Below, one piece after another: positions 48,894-57,803 of a DNA stretch of 64,000 bases (positions are counted from its first letter, which is position 1; each line of letters starts with the position of its first letter). The notes beneath the pieces are model-generated. The model did no database searches, was not told where the DNA came from, and was given only the letters and a program-made list of their open reading frames with translations. Source of the DNA: Candidatus Sodalis pierantonius str. SOPE (GTDB lineage Bacteria > Pseudomonadota > Gammaproteobacteria > Enterobacterales > Enterobacteriaceae); assembly GCF_000517405.1 (NCBI RefSeq), contig NZ_CP006568.1, forward strand, positions 248,001 to 312,000. Reading direction: 5' to 3'. Position numbers and translations under genes: made by a program.

Positions 48894-49611
48894 GTCTTCT
48901 TCCTTTGCTTACTCCATGAAATAAAAGGATATTGCAAAAAAAATAAAGGGTAAAAACCTACCAGCCAGCACGCTCTCGCACCGTCAGCCGCGCGCGGCGG
49001 CGGCACGTTGGCGGTTAACGTACGTGACAAGGGAGCAGAAAGTTTCCATATGAGAGACAATTACGATGAGAACGTAATCATGGAACTCTCAATAATAAGC
49101 ATAGACAAATGTTTACCGCGCGTTCAGGCTTGCTTAACGAAATTTTTTATTAACTATTAAGCCTATGAAAAACTTAACTTCACTCAGTTAAATTTTTTAT
49201 CAGCCAAAAAAACACGTTGGCGACAGGTGTTGCATCAAACGCAATGAATGACGGGCGCCCACGGATCGTTAATCAACGGATGGGCGGAGAGTACGCCGCG
49301 CGGGTCTGCGCCGATGACGGGTGGGGCCGACCGTACTCTGGCGCGGGCGCGTCATGCGCGTCATCTTTTCTCATTGCGCTGGGACATGAGAATATCAGCC
49401 TACCTGAATCGCCGGCGCCCGATGGCGCTTAAAGTGCCACAGGCATTAACCCGGCGCTGGTCGCGCAGGAAGGAAGAAAATAAAAGCAGGTGGACGTGCG
49501 CGAGTGAAGTCAGTTTACCCGGCGGCACGGCGAAAGACGACTATCCGCCCCTCGCTTCAGGCGGCAAGGTGCGGCTATCGTTCCTTCGCACCCGGCGGCA
49601 AGGGGCAAATA
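48894..49611. other. glgB-asd intergenic region (718 bases)
   Basis: No gene recognised. The segment at about 49080-49205 is AT-rich (ttttttattaactatt, ttaaattttttatc) and probably held the glgB promoter. The remainder to 49611 is GC-rich, with open frames that resemble nothing. It may contain the remains of an older gene, too degraded to name. Confidence 0.45.
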
Positions 49612-50718
49612 TCAGTGAGCTAACTGGCGCAGCATGCGGCGCAGGGGTTCGGCGGCGCCCCACAACAGCTGATCGCCGACGGTGAAGGCCGAAAGATACT
49701 CCGGCCCCATGTTCAATTTGCGCAGCCGGCCGACCGGCGTTTTCAGCGTGCCGGTCACCGCCGCCGGCGTCAATTCCCGCATCGACAGTTCACGATCGTT
49801 AGGTACCACGGTCACCCAGTCATTATGGGTTGCCAGCAAACGTTCAATTTCCGCCAGCGGAACATCCTTCTTCAGCTTCAGCGTAAACGCCTGGCTATGG
49901 CAGCGCAGGGCGCCGATGCGCACGCACAACCCATCCACCGAAATTGCCTGACGGGTGTTGAGGATTTTGTTGGTTTCCGCCTGGCCTTTCCACTCTTCGC
50001 GGCTCTGGCCGTTTTCCAGTTGCTTATCTATCCAGGGGATCAGGCTACCGGCCAGCGGCACGCCAAAGTTATCCGTCGGCAGGGTGCCGCTGCGGGTCAG
50101 ATCGGTGACCCGCCGCTCGATATCCTGAATGGCCGAAGCCGGATTTTGCAGCGGTTTCGCTACCGCGTCGTGCAATTGCCCCATTTGAACCAGGAGTTCA
50201 CGCATATGGCGCGCCCCGCCGCCGGATGCCGCCTGGTAGGTGGCGACCGAGGCCCACTCCACCAAATCCTGGGCAAACAACCCGCCCAGCGACATTAGCA
50301 TCAGGCTCACGGTGCAGTTACCGCCAACAAACGTCTTAATGCCGCGATCCAGGCCCTGTTGAATCACCGCCTGGTTAACGGGATCGAGAATGATAATCGC
50401 GTCATCGCGCATACGCAGCGACGACGCTGCATCAATCCAATAGCCTTGCCAGCCGATTTCACGCAGCCGCGGATAGATTTCGTTGGTATAATCGCCGCCC
50501 TGGCAAGTAACGATAATGTCCAGCGCGCTGAGCGCCGCCAGATCCCGTGCATCTTGCAGCACGCCCTGCTGGCCGTTGACCGCCGGCGCGGGCTGACCAT
50601 GTTGGGAGGTGGAAAAAAATACCGGGCGGATGGCGTCAAAATCACGCTCTTCGGTCATGCGCTGCATTAGCACTGAACCGACCATACCGCGCCAGCCGAT
50701 AAAACCAACGTTTTTCAT
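49612..50718 (-). CDS. asd: Aspartate-semialdehyde dehydrogenase
   Basis: 368 residues from ATG 50718 (MKNVGFIGWRGMVGSVLMQRM); the longer upstream frame is not conserved. It reduces aspartyl phosphate on the branch to lysine/diaminopimelate, methionine and threonine. The catalytic Cys in FVGGNCTVSLMLMSLGGLF and the His in GALRCHSQAFTLKLKKDV are present. Intact, as expected since diaminopimelate is needed for the cell wall. Confidence 0.97.
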   Translation of the reverse strand: MKNVGFIGWRGMVGSVLMQRMTEERDFDAIRPVFFSTSQHGQPAPAVNGQQGVLQDARDLAALSALDIIVTCQGGDYTNEIYPRLREIGWQGYWIDAASSLRMRDDAIIILDPVNQAVIQQGLDRGIKTFVGGNCTVSLMLMSLGGLFAQDLVEWASVATYQAASGGGARHMRELLVQMGQLHDAVAKPLQNPASAIQDIERRVTDLTRSGTLPTDNFGVPLAGSLIPWIDKQLENGQSREEWKGQAETNKILNTRQAISVDGLCVRIGALRCHSQAFTLKLKKDVPLAEIERLLATHNDWVTVVPNDRELSMRELTPAAVTGTLKTPVGRLRKLNMGPEYLSAFTVGDQLLWGAAEPLRRMLRQLAH

Positions 50719-50925
50719 GTTTAATTGTCCTGTCGTAGGGGGTGACAAACTATTCCGTGTGCTCTTACTACACAGCGTCAGCAGGATACACTCTGTCCAC
50801 CATAAAAAATGTGGCCGAAATACCGCAAGTGAAATTATTCGATTTTAAGCCCTTTTTCAGCAGCGGCGCTTATACTCTTCCCCTGCCGTTGCCGGGGCGC
50901 CGGCGCTGATGACGTTGAGGTAATA

Positions 50926-51519
50926 ATGAGTGAAATGATATCGGCCACCGTTTTGTTATTTCTGATTATGGATCCCTTGGGCAACCTGCCCATATTCATG
51001 TCGGTGCTCAAACATCTGGAGCCGAAGCGGCGGCGCGTTATCGTCATCCGGGAAATGCTGATAGCGCTGCTTCTAATGCTGGTTTTTCTGTTTGCCGGCG
51101 AACATATTTTGTCGTTTCTCAGCCTGCGCACCGAAACGGTATCCATCTCCGGCGGCATTATCCTCTTTCTGATCGCTATCAAAATGATTTTTCCTTCCCA
51201 GGAAGGCAACAGCACCGGCCTGCCGGCGGGGGAAGAGCCGTTTTTGGTGCCGCTGGCGATCCCGCTGGTCGCCGGCCCGTCTATTCTGGCGGCGCTGATG
51301 CTGCTATCGCATCAATATCCACTGCAAATCAACCATTTGGTCCTGGCTTTACTCATCGCCTGGGGTCTGTCGGTCGTCATCCTGATGTTGTCCAACGTCT
51401 TTCTGCGGTTGCTGGGGAGTAAAGGGGTCAGCGCGCTTGAGCGGTTGATGGGGTTATTGTTGGTCATGATCTCGACTCAGATGTTCCTGGACGGCGTGCG
51501 CGCCTATCTGCGTACTTAG
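50926..51519 (+). CDS. yhgN: YhgN, MarC-family inner membrane protein
   Basis: 197 residues, the same as E. coli YhgN. Six membrane segments are predicted by eye, with the family motifs LIMDPLGNLPIFMSVLK near the N-terminus and PLAIPLVAGPSILAALMLLS in the middle. The physiological substrate of the family is not established. Intact; divergent from asd and convergent with gntT. Confidence 0.93.
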   Translation: MSEMISATVLLFLIMDPLGNLPIFMSVLKHLEPKRRRVIVIREMLIALLLMLVFLFAGEHILSFLSLRTETVSISGGIILFLIAIKMIFPSQEGNSTGLPAGEEPFLVPLAIPLVAGPSILAALMLLSHQYPLQINHLVLALLIAWGLSVVILMLSNVFLRLLGSKGVSALERLMGLLLVMISTQMFLDGVRAYLRT

Positions 51520-51660
51520 GGACGGGAGACAACATCGTCAATCAATAGACCGGGCGTGACAACCGCCCGCACGCTCAAGAAGCGGCAGGCGGTCGATTGG
51601 TAAAACCCGGCCTAGCAGGCAGACTGCCAGGCCGGACTGCGCGAGCGTAGGCGGATAAGG

Positions 51661-52977
51661 TTAAATTACCATATTCAGCAGCAGACAGCCCACCAGGCCG
51701 CTGACCGCGATGATGGTTTCCAGCACGGACCAGGAGCGGATGGTCTCACCAATTGTCAGGTTGAAATACTCCTTGAACAGCCAGAAGCCAGGATCGTTGA
51801 CGTGGGAAAAGATCACGCTGCCGGAGCCGACGGCGATGACCATCAGCTCGGGGCTAACGCCGGTGGTGGCGATAAGCGGCGCGGCGATACCGCCGGCGGT
51901 AATCGCGGCGACGGTCGCCGAACCCAGTGCGATACGCAGCGTGGCGGCGATGGTCCAGGCGAGCAGCAGCGGAGAAATGGTGCTACCTTCCATCAGCGAG
52001 GCGATGTATTTATCCACGCCGCTGTCAACCAACACTTGTTTAAACGCCCCGCCGCCGCCGATGATCAACAGCATCATGGCAATGATTTTAATGGAATCGG
52101 TAATGGTACCCATTACGTCATCCATACTGCGGCCCCGATTCAGACCAAAGGTGAAAATGGCAATCAACACCGCGATAAGGGTGGCCATAATGGGATCATC
52201 GAAGAACTCGGTGTAAGCCAAGATGGGATTGCCGGCCGGCAGCAGCATTTCGGTGATGGCGCGTAGCGCCATCAATACCACCGGCACCAGCGAAGTCCAG
52301 ACGCTGACGGCAAAGCTCGGCATTTCCTGCTCGGTGAATTTTTTCGGATTGTACAGAACTTCCGGCACCGGTTTGTCGATATGGCGCAGAAATTGCGAAT
52401 ACACCGGACCGGCCAGGATGACCGTCGGGATGGCGAGGATAGTGCCGTACAACAGGGTCTTACCCATATCGGCGTGGAAAATGGCGGCGATGGCGGTGGG
52501 GCCGGGGTGCGGCGGCAGGAAGCCATGCGCCACCGACAGCGCGGCGGCCATCGGCACGCCGACACAAAGCAGTGAAATACGCGCGTTGGCGGCGATACTG
52601 AACACCAGCGGCAGCATCAGCACAAAACCAATCTCGTAAAACAGCGCGAAACCGACGGTGAAGCCCGTTAATACCACCGCCCATTGAATATAGCATTGGC
52701 CAAATTTGTCGATAAGCGTGGTGGCGATGCGTTGAGCCCCGCCGCAGTCCGCCAGTAGTTTACCCAGCATGGCACCAAAGCCCATGATCAGCGCCAGGCT
52801 ACCGAGCGTACCGCCAACCCCGTTTTTAATCGACCCGATAACTTTATTGACCGGCATGCCCTGCAAAACCCCTACCGCCAGCGCAACCAGGATTAAGGCG
52901 ATAAAACCGTTTAATTTAAAACGGATCATCAGGAGCAGCAGCAGTGCTACACCAATGGCAACAATAAAAAGTGGCAT
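51661..52977 (-). CDS. gntT: High-affinity gluconate:H+ symporter GntT
   Basis: 438 residues from ATG 52977 (MPLFIVAIGVALLLLLMIRF), identical in length to E. coli GntT and much closer to it than to GntU. GntP family with about 12-14 membrane segments; HGFLPPHPGPTAIA and GSGSVIFSHVNDPGFWLFKEYF are signatures. In E. coli gntT lies beside nfuA; here it occupies the gntKU position next to gntR. Intact and preceded by a GntR operator palindrome. Confidence 0.93.
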   Translation of the reverse strand: MPLFIVAIGVALLLLLMIRFKLNGFIALILVALAVGVLQGMPVNKVIGSIKNGVGGTLGSLALIMGFGAMLGKLLADCGGAQRIATTLIDKFGQCYIQWAVVLTGFTVGFALFYEIGFVLMLPLVFSIAANARISLLCVGVPMAAALSVAHGFLPPHPGPTAIAAIFHADMGKTLLYGTILAIPTVILAGPVYSQFLRHIDKPVPEVLYNPKKFTEQEMPSFAVSVWTSLVPVVLMALRAITEMLLPAGNPILAYTEFFDDPIMATLIAVLIAIFTFGLNRGRSMDDVMGTITDSIKIIAMMLLIIGGGGAFKQVLVDSGVDKYIASLMEGSTISPLLLAWTIAATLRIALGSATVAAITAGGIAAPLIATTGVSPELMVIAVGSGSVIFSHVNDPGFWLFKEYFNLTIGETIRSWSVLETIIAVSGLVGCLLLNMVI

Positions 52978-53064
52978 GATAATTCCCCAATGGATATCTG
53001 TCCGGACCGGCATTTCGCGTGTCGGTCAATCGGTGATAGTCTTCAATTCATATCGTACGAGATG

Positions 53065-53094
53065 ATGTTACCGGTATCATGATACCGGTAACAT
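53065..53094. promoter_or_regulatory. GntR operator: perfect 30-base palindrome
   Basis: The 30 bases are a perfect inverted repeat made of two overlapping GntR-type sites, ATGTTACCGGTATCAT and ATGATACCGGTAACAT, sharing their central bases. It lies 88 bases upstream of the gntT start. GntR is known to repress gntT through paired operators of this kind. The repressor gene is the next gene upstream and is intact. Confidence 0.8.
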
Positions 53095-53274
53095 CGCCCG
53101 CTAAGGAATGCATGGGGGAACTATATTAGCGTTTTGGGATCGGGATCATATTCTGACCCCGGGCGCAGGGCCAGAGACTTTCACCGTCCGGTTAGGGTCA
53201 GACCTGAAGCAGAGCAGCGCTAGTGCCGTTAACGTTCGGCAGCGGCGGCGTCGCCTGTCCGCGCGCCGGGGTTG

Positions 53275-54270
53275 TCAGATACTTTCACCCGCCAATAACG
53301 TGAAACCTACGTCGATTTGTCCATCGCCGCGAGGCTCACCCCGCAGGCGAGCCAGCAGGCAGTCAGCGCTCAGGCGCCCCATTTCCTCGCGGGGGGTGAG
53401 TACGCTTGCCAAGCGCGGATGGACAACCCGGGCGAAGTCGTGGCCGTGGAAGCCGGCGATCGCCATTTTATCGGGCACGGCGATCCCCTGGCGCTGGCAT
53501 TCAAATAGCGCACCGATGGCCAGGTCGTCGTTGGTGCTGATGATACCGTTAATGCCGGGATACTCCCGCTGCGCTTGGCGCAGCAGCTCCACGCCGGCGG
53601 TATAGTTGGAAGAATCCGCTATCATGACGCTATACGCTGGCAGGCCGGCGTCGCGCATGCCTTGCTCATACCCCTGCTGTTTGATGATGGTACGTTCATC
53701 CTGCCGGGCACCGAAGTACACTACCTGACGGTGTCCCCGTTCGATAATCAGGCGGGTCATCTGCCGGGCCGCCTCGAAATTATCAAAACCCACGGCCATA
53801 TCCAGACACGGTGAAACGTAATCCATGATTTCCACTACCGGAATGCCGGCCACTTCGATCATTTTCAGCGTGCGGGGAGTGTGATGGCGTTCAAACAAAA
53901 TAAGGCCATCGATATTATAAGAGAGCAGCGAGGTCAGCCGCAGCTCTTCCAGCTCCGGTGAATAACCATAGTGCGCCAGCATGGTCTGATAGCCGTTGGC
54001 ATCGGTGACCTGTTCAATGCCGCGCAGGACTTCGGCGAAAACTTGGTTGGTCAGCGAAGACAATAAAACGCCGATAGCGCGGCTGGTGGCGTTGAAGAGA
54101 ATATCCGGCGCTCGATTGGGAATATAGCCCAGCCTGTCAAGCGCCGCGGCGATTTTTGCCTGCAGCGCCTGGGAAACCCGATCCGGATCGCGCAGATAGC
54201 GGCTTACCGTCATTTTGGTGACCCCAACCTGATCGGCAACATCCTGCAGTCCCGGCCTTTTTTTCTTCAT
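53275..54270 (-). CDS. gntR: Gluconate operon repressor GntR
   Basis: 331 residues from ATG 54270 (MKKKRPGLQDVADQVG). LacI family: an N-terminal helix-turn-helix (LQDVADQVGVTKMTVSRYLRDP) and hinge helix (IPNRAPDILFNATSRAIG), then a periplasmic-binding-protein-like core (NQVFAEVLRGIEQ, AVGFDNFEAARQM, AIAGFHGHDFA). Intact. In E. coli gntK (gluconate kinase) follows it; here only 297 bases without recognisable kinase sequence separate it from gntT. Confidence 0.95.
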   Translation of the reverse strand: MKKKRPGLQDVADQVGVTKMTVSRYLRDPDRVSQALQAKIAAALDRLGYIPNRAPDILFNATSRAIGVLLSSLTNQVFAEVLRGIEQVTDANGYQTMLAHYGYSPELEELRLTSLLSYNIDGLILFERHHTPRTLKMIEVAGIPVVEIMDYVSPCLDMAVGFDNFEAARQMTRLIIERGHRQVVYFGARQDERTIIKQQGYEQGMRDAGLPAYSVMIADSSNYTAGVELLRQAQREYPGINGIISTNDDLAIGALFECQRQGIAVPDKMAIAGFHGHDFARVVHPRLASVLTPREEMGRLSADCLLARLRGEPRGDGQIDVGFTLLAGESI

Positions 54271-54345
54271 TATTAACTTGTTAACCTCCGCCGACGATTC
54301 AGCTAAGTTTAACAAAAAAAAGCCTGGCCGAGTATTTTTTCCCGG

Positions 54346-55031
54346 TTAAACCGGCGGCAGATCAAACAGCAGCACTTCGCTGTCCTCGTGCGCCGCCAGC
54401 GCGATACGGCTTTCATCCCACACCGCCAGCGCATCGCCGGCCGCCAGCGTCTTTTCATTCACCGTCAACGCGCCGGCAATCACCTATAGCCCCAGCCGGC
54501 GATCAGGCGCTATCGGCCGCGCGGGAGCGCCCAGCGGGTCAGCGTCATATCCTGGAACACCCGCAACGATCCGTCGCGGGCATCCGGCGATAGCACCAGT
54601 TGGCGGCCTTCGGGCGCCGCGAAGCGACGCTGTTCGTAGCGCGGCGGCAGACCGGTTTGCATCGGCAATATCCAGATCTGATAGAGATGCAGGAGCGCAT
54701 CGTCGCGGGCATTGTATTCGGAGTGCCGTATCCCGGTCCCGGCGCTCATAATCTGAAACTCGCCGGCGTGAATCTGCGCCTGATTGCCCATACTATCCCG
54801 GTGCGCAACCGTCCCGGACAGCACATAGGTCAGAATCTCCATGTCTTTATGGGGGTGGGTGCCAAAGCCTTCACCGGGGGCGATGATATCTTCATTGATC
54901 ACCCGCAGCGCGGAAAATCCCATAAAATCGGGATGATAGTAGTCGGCAAAGGAAAAACTATGCCGGCTGGTCAGCCAACCATGCTGGGCATAGCCGCGGT
55001 CGTTGGCGGCACGTACAAAGTTCATATTCAA
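54346..55031 (-). pseudogene. yhhW: YhhW, pirin-like cupin (quercetinase), C-terminally broken
   Basis: The N-terminal cupin is intact with its metal ligands (GFGTHPHKDMEILTYVLSGTV, HSEYN). After TLTRWALP (about 54522) a deletion of about 20 bases shifts the frame. The remainder (RRLGL, then TAG at about 54483, then VIAGALTVNEKTLAAGDALAVWDES and SEVLLFDLPPV) runs to TAA 54346. E. coli YhhW has 231 residues. The C-terminal cupin half is lost. The start is at 55031 or six bases later. Confidence 0.88.
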
Positions 55032-55148
55032 TTCTCCTCACTATTTTCCTCCAGTCTATGCGCGGCGCAGCAGAATAATAGCGGAAAAATATCACCACTA
55101 AGTTCAAAAAAATCGAATGACGGGCGACAGAGGGCTAATGAGGGTATT

Positions 55149-55174
55149 AAAAAAAAAACCAGCGCACAGGCTGG
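55149..55174 (-). terminator. Rho-independent terminator after yigL
   Basis: On the minus strand CCAGC-CTGTGC-GCTGG forms a 5-bp GC-rich stem immediately followed by ten T (ten A at 55149-55158 on the plus strand). It lies about 110 bases beyond the yigL stop, in the orientation of yigL and pldB. It also marks the junction with the gnt region. Confidence 0.75.
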
Positions 55175-55284
55175 CTGAAATTACTGGAAGCAATGTGAGC
55201 AATGTCGTGCTCCCGTGCCAGTATCGCAATGGCTGGCAAGCATAGTAATGGCAATCATTATCATTCACAGTCGTAAAGCATTTT

Positions 55285-56083
55285 TTATTCCTCTCCCAAA
55301 TACATCGCCCGTAGATATCGGGGCACCGCATCGTCCTCGTTGCTGCCGATAACGTCCAGGGTCGGCAAGGTGTCCTTCAGGCGCTGCTGGGCATTTTGCA
55401 TAATGCAGCCTTTGCCGGCCATCGCCAGCATTTCTTGGTCATTCATCCCGTCGCCGAAGGAGATACAATCCTTAAGTTGATATCCGAGCAGGCCGGCCAC
55501 CTGCCGCAGCGCGTACCCTTTGGAAACCCCGCCCGCCATGACCTCCAGACAAACCGGTAGGGAGAAGCTGACGTTGACCCGATCGCCCCAGCGGGCGTTG
55601 AGCGCTTCTTCCAACACCAGCAGCCGCTGATGGTCGTCGCAGGTGAAATACACTTTGCAGATGCCGTCGGTGGGCAGCGCGCCCTACTGATACACCTGAT
55701 ATTTGAACGTGGATTCGCGAAAAAAATCTTCCTGATCGGCGCGATTACGGTTCATAAACCATTCATCATTGCGAAAGACATTCGTCAGGATTTTCGGATC
55801 CTGATGCACTACGCTGAACAACTCCGCGGCGATATCTTCATCCAAATTGTGGGAGAAGATCAGCTCGCCGGCGGTGTTGTGTACCCGTGCGCCGTTAGAG
55901 GTGATCATATAGGCGTCAATCTCCAGATTGGCGCGCATCTGCGCCACGTCCACATGGTGGTGGCCGGTGGCGAACACGAAGTGGATCCCGCGTGCGGTCA
56001 GGAGTTGCAGAGTTTGTTTGGTGTAGGGGGTGAGCCGGTGAAAGCAGTGTGCCATCAAGATCGGACGCAACAATATGGAACAT
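55285..56083 (-). pseudogene. yigL: YigL, HAD-family sugar/pyridoxal phosphate phosphatase, broken
   Basis: ATG 56083 gives MFHIVASDLDGTLLSP with the nucleophile motif DLDGT. A small deletion near 56035 shifts frame into LTPYTKQTLQLLTARGIHFVFATG. TAG at about 55685 (after KYQVYQ) interrupts again, followed in frame by the cap and the C-terminal motif CISFGDGMNDQEMLAMAG. E. coli YigL has 266 residues and dephosphorylates pyridoxal phosphate and sugar phosphates. Two lesions make it non-functional. Confidence 0.88.
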
Positions 56084-56129
56084 GGGACGATAAAACCTCT
56101 GGTGTACGCGGCGAAACCAGCGCCGCAGA

Positions 56130-57076
56130 TTAATGATGCCGCATAAAGAAATTAGCGATTAACGTAAGAGCTTGCGTGCGCAGCGGGTCAGTCTCGAATA
56201 AAATTTCGTGACGCGCGCCCGTAATCGTTATCGGGCCGTTATTCTCACAGGGATGACCCGCCAGGGCCATCGCCTGGCAGAACGCCCGGTGGCTACGGTT
56301 ATCCACGATTTTGTCTTCTCCGGCCTGCATCAGCAGCACCGGCGTGGTAATGGCGCCGGCCTGCGCCAGCACCTGCTCCCCGGCCAGTATCCCCTCGCGC
56401 ACTCAGTGGTAGGTGGGGCCGCCCAGTTGCAGCTCCGGATAATCGGCGTAGTAGCGCAGGTTGCGGCGATAGCGTTGGTCGCTGTGCGTCAGCATGTTGA
56501 CCGTGAACGGTCGGGGCCGCCAGGCGCCGGTGCCTACCGCGTAGCGATCGCGCATGGCCGGCCGCAGTTCCGCCCACTCCAGAATACACCAGGCCAGCCA
56601 GCGCGGCAGGCGTCCGGCTGCTCCGCCAGGAACAGCGCGAGAATGGCGCCGCCCATGGAGTGCGCCAGCGCAAAGCGTCTGCGGTAGCCGGCCGGGTGGA
56701 CAATCCATTGCCAAAAGCGGGCGAAATCGCTGACATAATCGGCGAATTGCAATACGTGACCGCGGTGGGAGTCTGCCAGCAGTCTGCCGGAAAGCCCTTG
56801 TCCACGGTGATCGATAATCATCACATCATAGCCGCACTGGAACAGATCATAGGCCACTTCCGGATATTTGACATAGCTTTCAATGCGGCTAGTGCTGATG
56901 ACCACCACTTTATCATGGCCGGGGGCGCAAAAGCGCACAAAGCGAATCGGCAGCGCCTGCGCGCCGGCAAATTCGCCTTCTTCCCGCCCGCGCCAAAAAT
57001 CCAGCAGCTCGCCGTTAGAGAACGCAGCGAACTGCCGTTCACGGGTTAGCCACTGGGCATTACGCACCCGGCACAT
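56130..57076 (-). pseudogene. pldB: Lysophospholipase L2, broken
   Basis: MCRVRNAQWLTRERQFAAFSNGELLDFW aligns with the PldB start. The alpha/beta-hydrolase elbow AHSMGGAILALFL is present. After AEQPDACR (about 56615) a deletion with frameshift removes about 25 residues. The middle (YAVGTGAWRPRPFTVNMLTHSDQRYRRNL) continues in another frame to GGPTYH. The next codon is TGA (56400-56402) where relatives have Trp (THYHWVRE-type GGPTYHWVRE). REGILAGEQVLAQAG and the catalytic His region GARHEILFE follow in frame. E. coli PldB has 340 residues. Inactive. Confidence 0.9.
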
Positions 57077-57090
57077 TGTCCGGCGGCGCC

Positions 57091-57678
57091 TTAGCGCGAC
57101 AAAATAAGGTTAATGCCGAAGCCGGCAAACAATACGCCGGCCACGCCATCGATCCAGCGCGCCAGACGCTGATAACCGCGGCGCATCGCCGGCAGGGCAA
57201 ACACCACCGCCACCAATGAAAACCACAGCAGGGTTTCGCCCAAAATCAGGGCGAATATCCCAAAGCGGGCGCCGGCGCCGATATTATCGCCGACGAAAAG
57301 CGAAAATACGCTGCCGAAATAGATAACCGCCTTGGGATTGGCCAGATTAGTGAGCAGGCCGCGTAAAAAGCGATGCTCGCGGCCGCCGTCAGCGGCAACG
57401 GCCGGGGGATTGACGCCCGCCGGGGCCTGCCGACGCGCCGCCGCCCGCAGCAGTTGCCAACCCATCCAGCAAAGGTACAGGCCGCCGCCGCAGGTAATAA
57501 GGTTATGCAGCCAGGCCATACGGCTCAAAAGCAGATGCAGCCCCAGCAGCGCCACCGCCGCCCAAATGGCCACCCCGAGGGTGATACCCATGACGCCGTA
57601 CATCGCCTGGCGGCGGTCTGCGAGACGAAAAAGAAATCCGGACCGGGGAACATCAGGGCGATCAAATGCAATTAACAT
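57091..57678 (-). pseudogene. rhtC: RhtC, threonine efflux protein, N-terminus deleted and shifted
   Basis: From YGVMGITLGVAIWAAVALLGLHLLL onward the frame matches LysE/RhtC-family RhtC to the end (LLTNLANPKAVIYFGSVFSLFVGD, GFGINLILSR). The first 25 codons read nonsense. The expected ALMFPGPDFFFVSQTA is found in the neighbouring frame just after MLIAF, so two small deletions and frame changes have removed the first membrane helix. rhtB, its usual neighbour, is absent. Probably inactive. Confidence 0.78.
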
Positions 57679-57803
57679 ACTTTTCCTGCTCCTGAAATAA
57701 AACGCCGGAGCATCTTGCCCCGCACGTCAGTGGATGACTGTCCCGCTACACCGCGGCCCGTCCCGATGCCCGCCGCACGGCGGCCGCTCCGGCCCGGGCG
57801 CGC

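Noticed and set aside
49217..49685. Open frames between glgB and asd
   Set aside because: Overlapping short frames without recognisable motifs or a convincing ribosome binding site.
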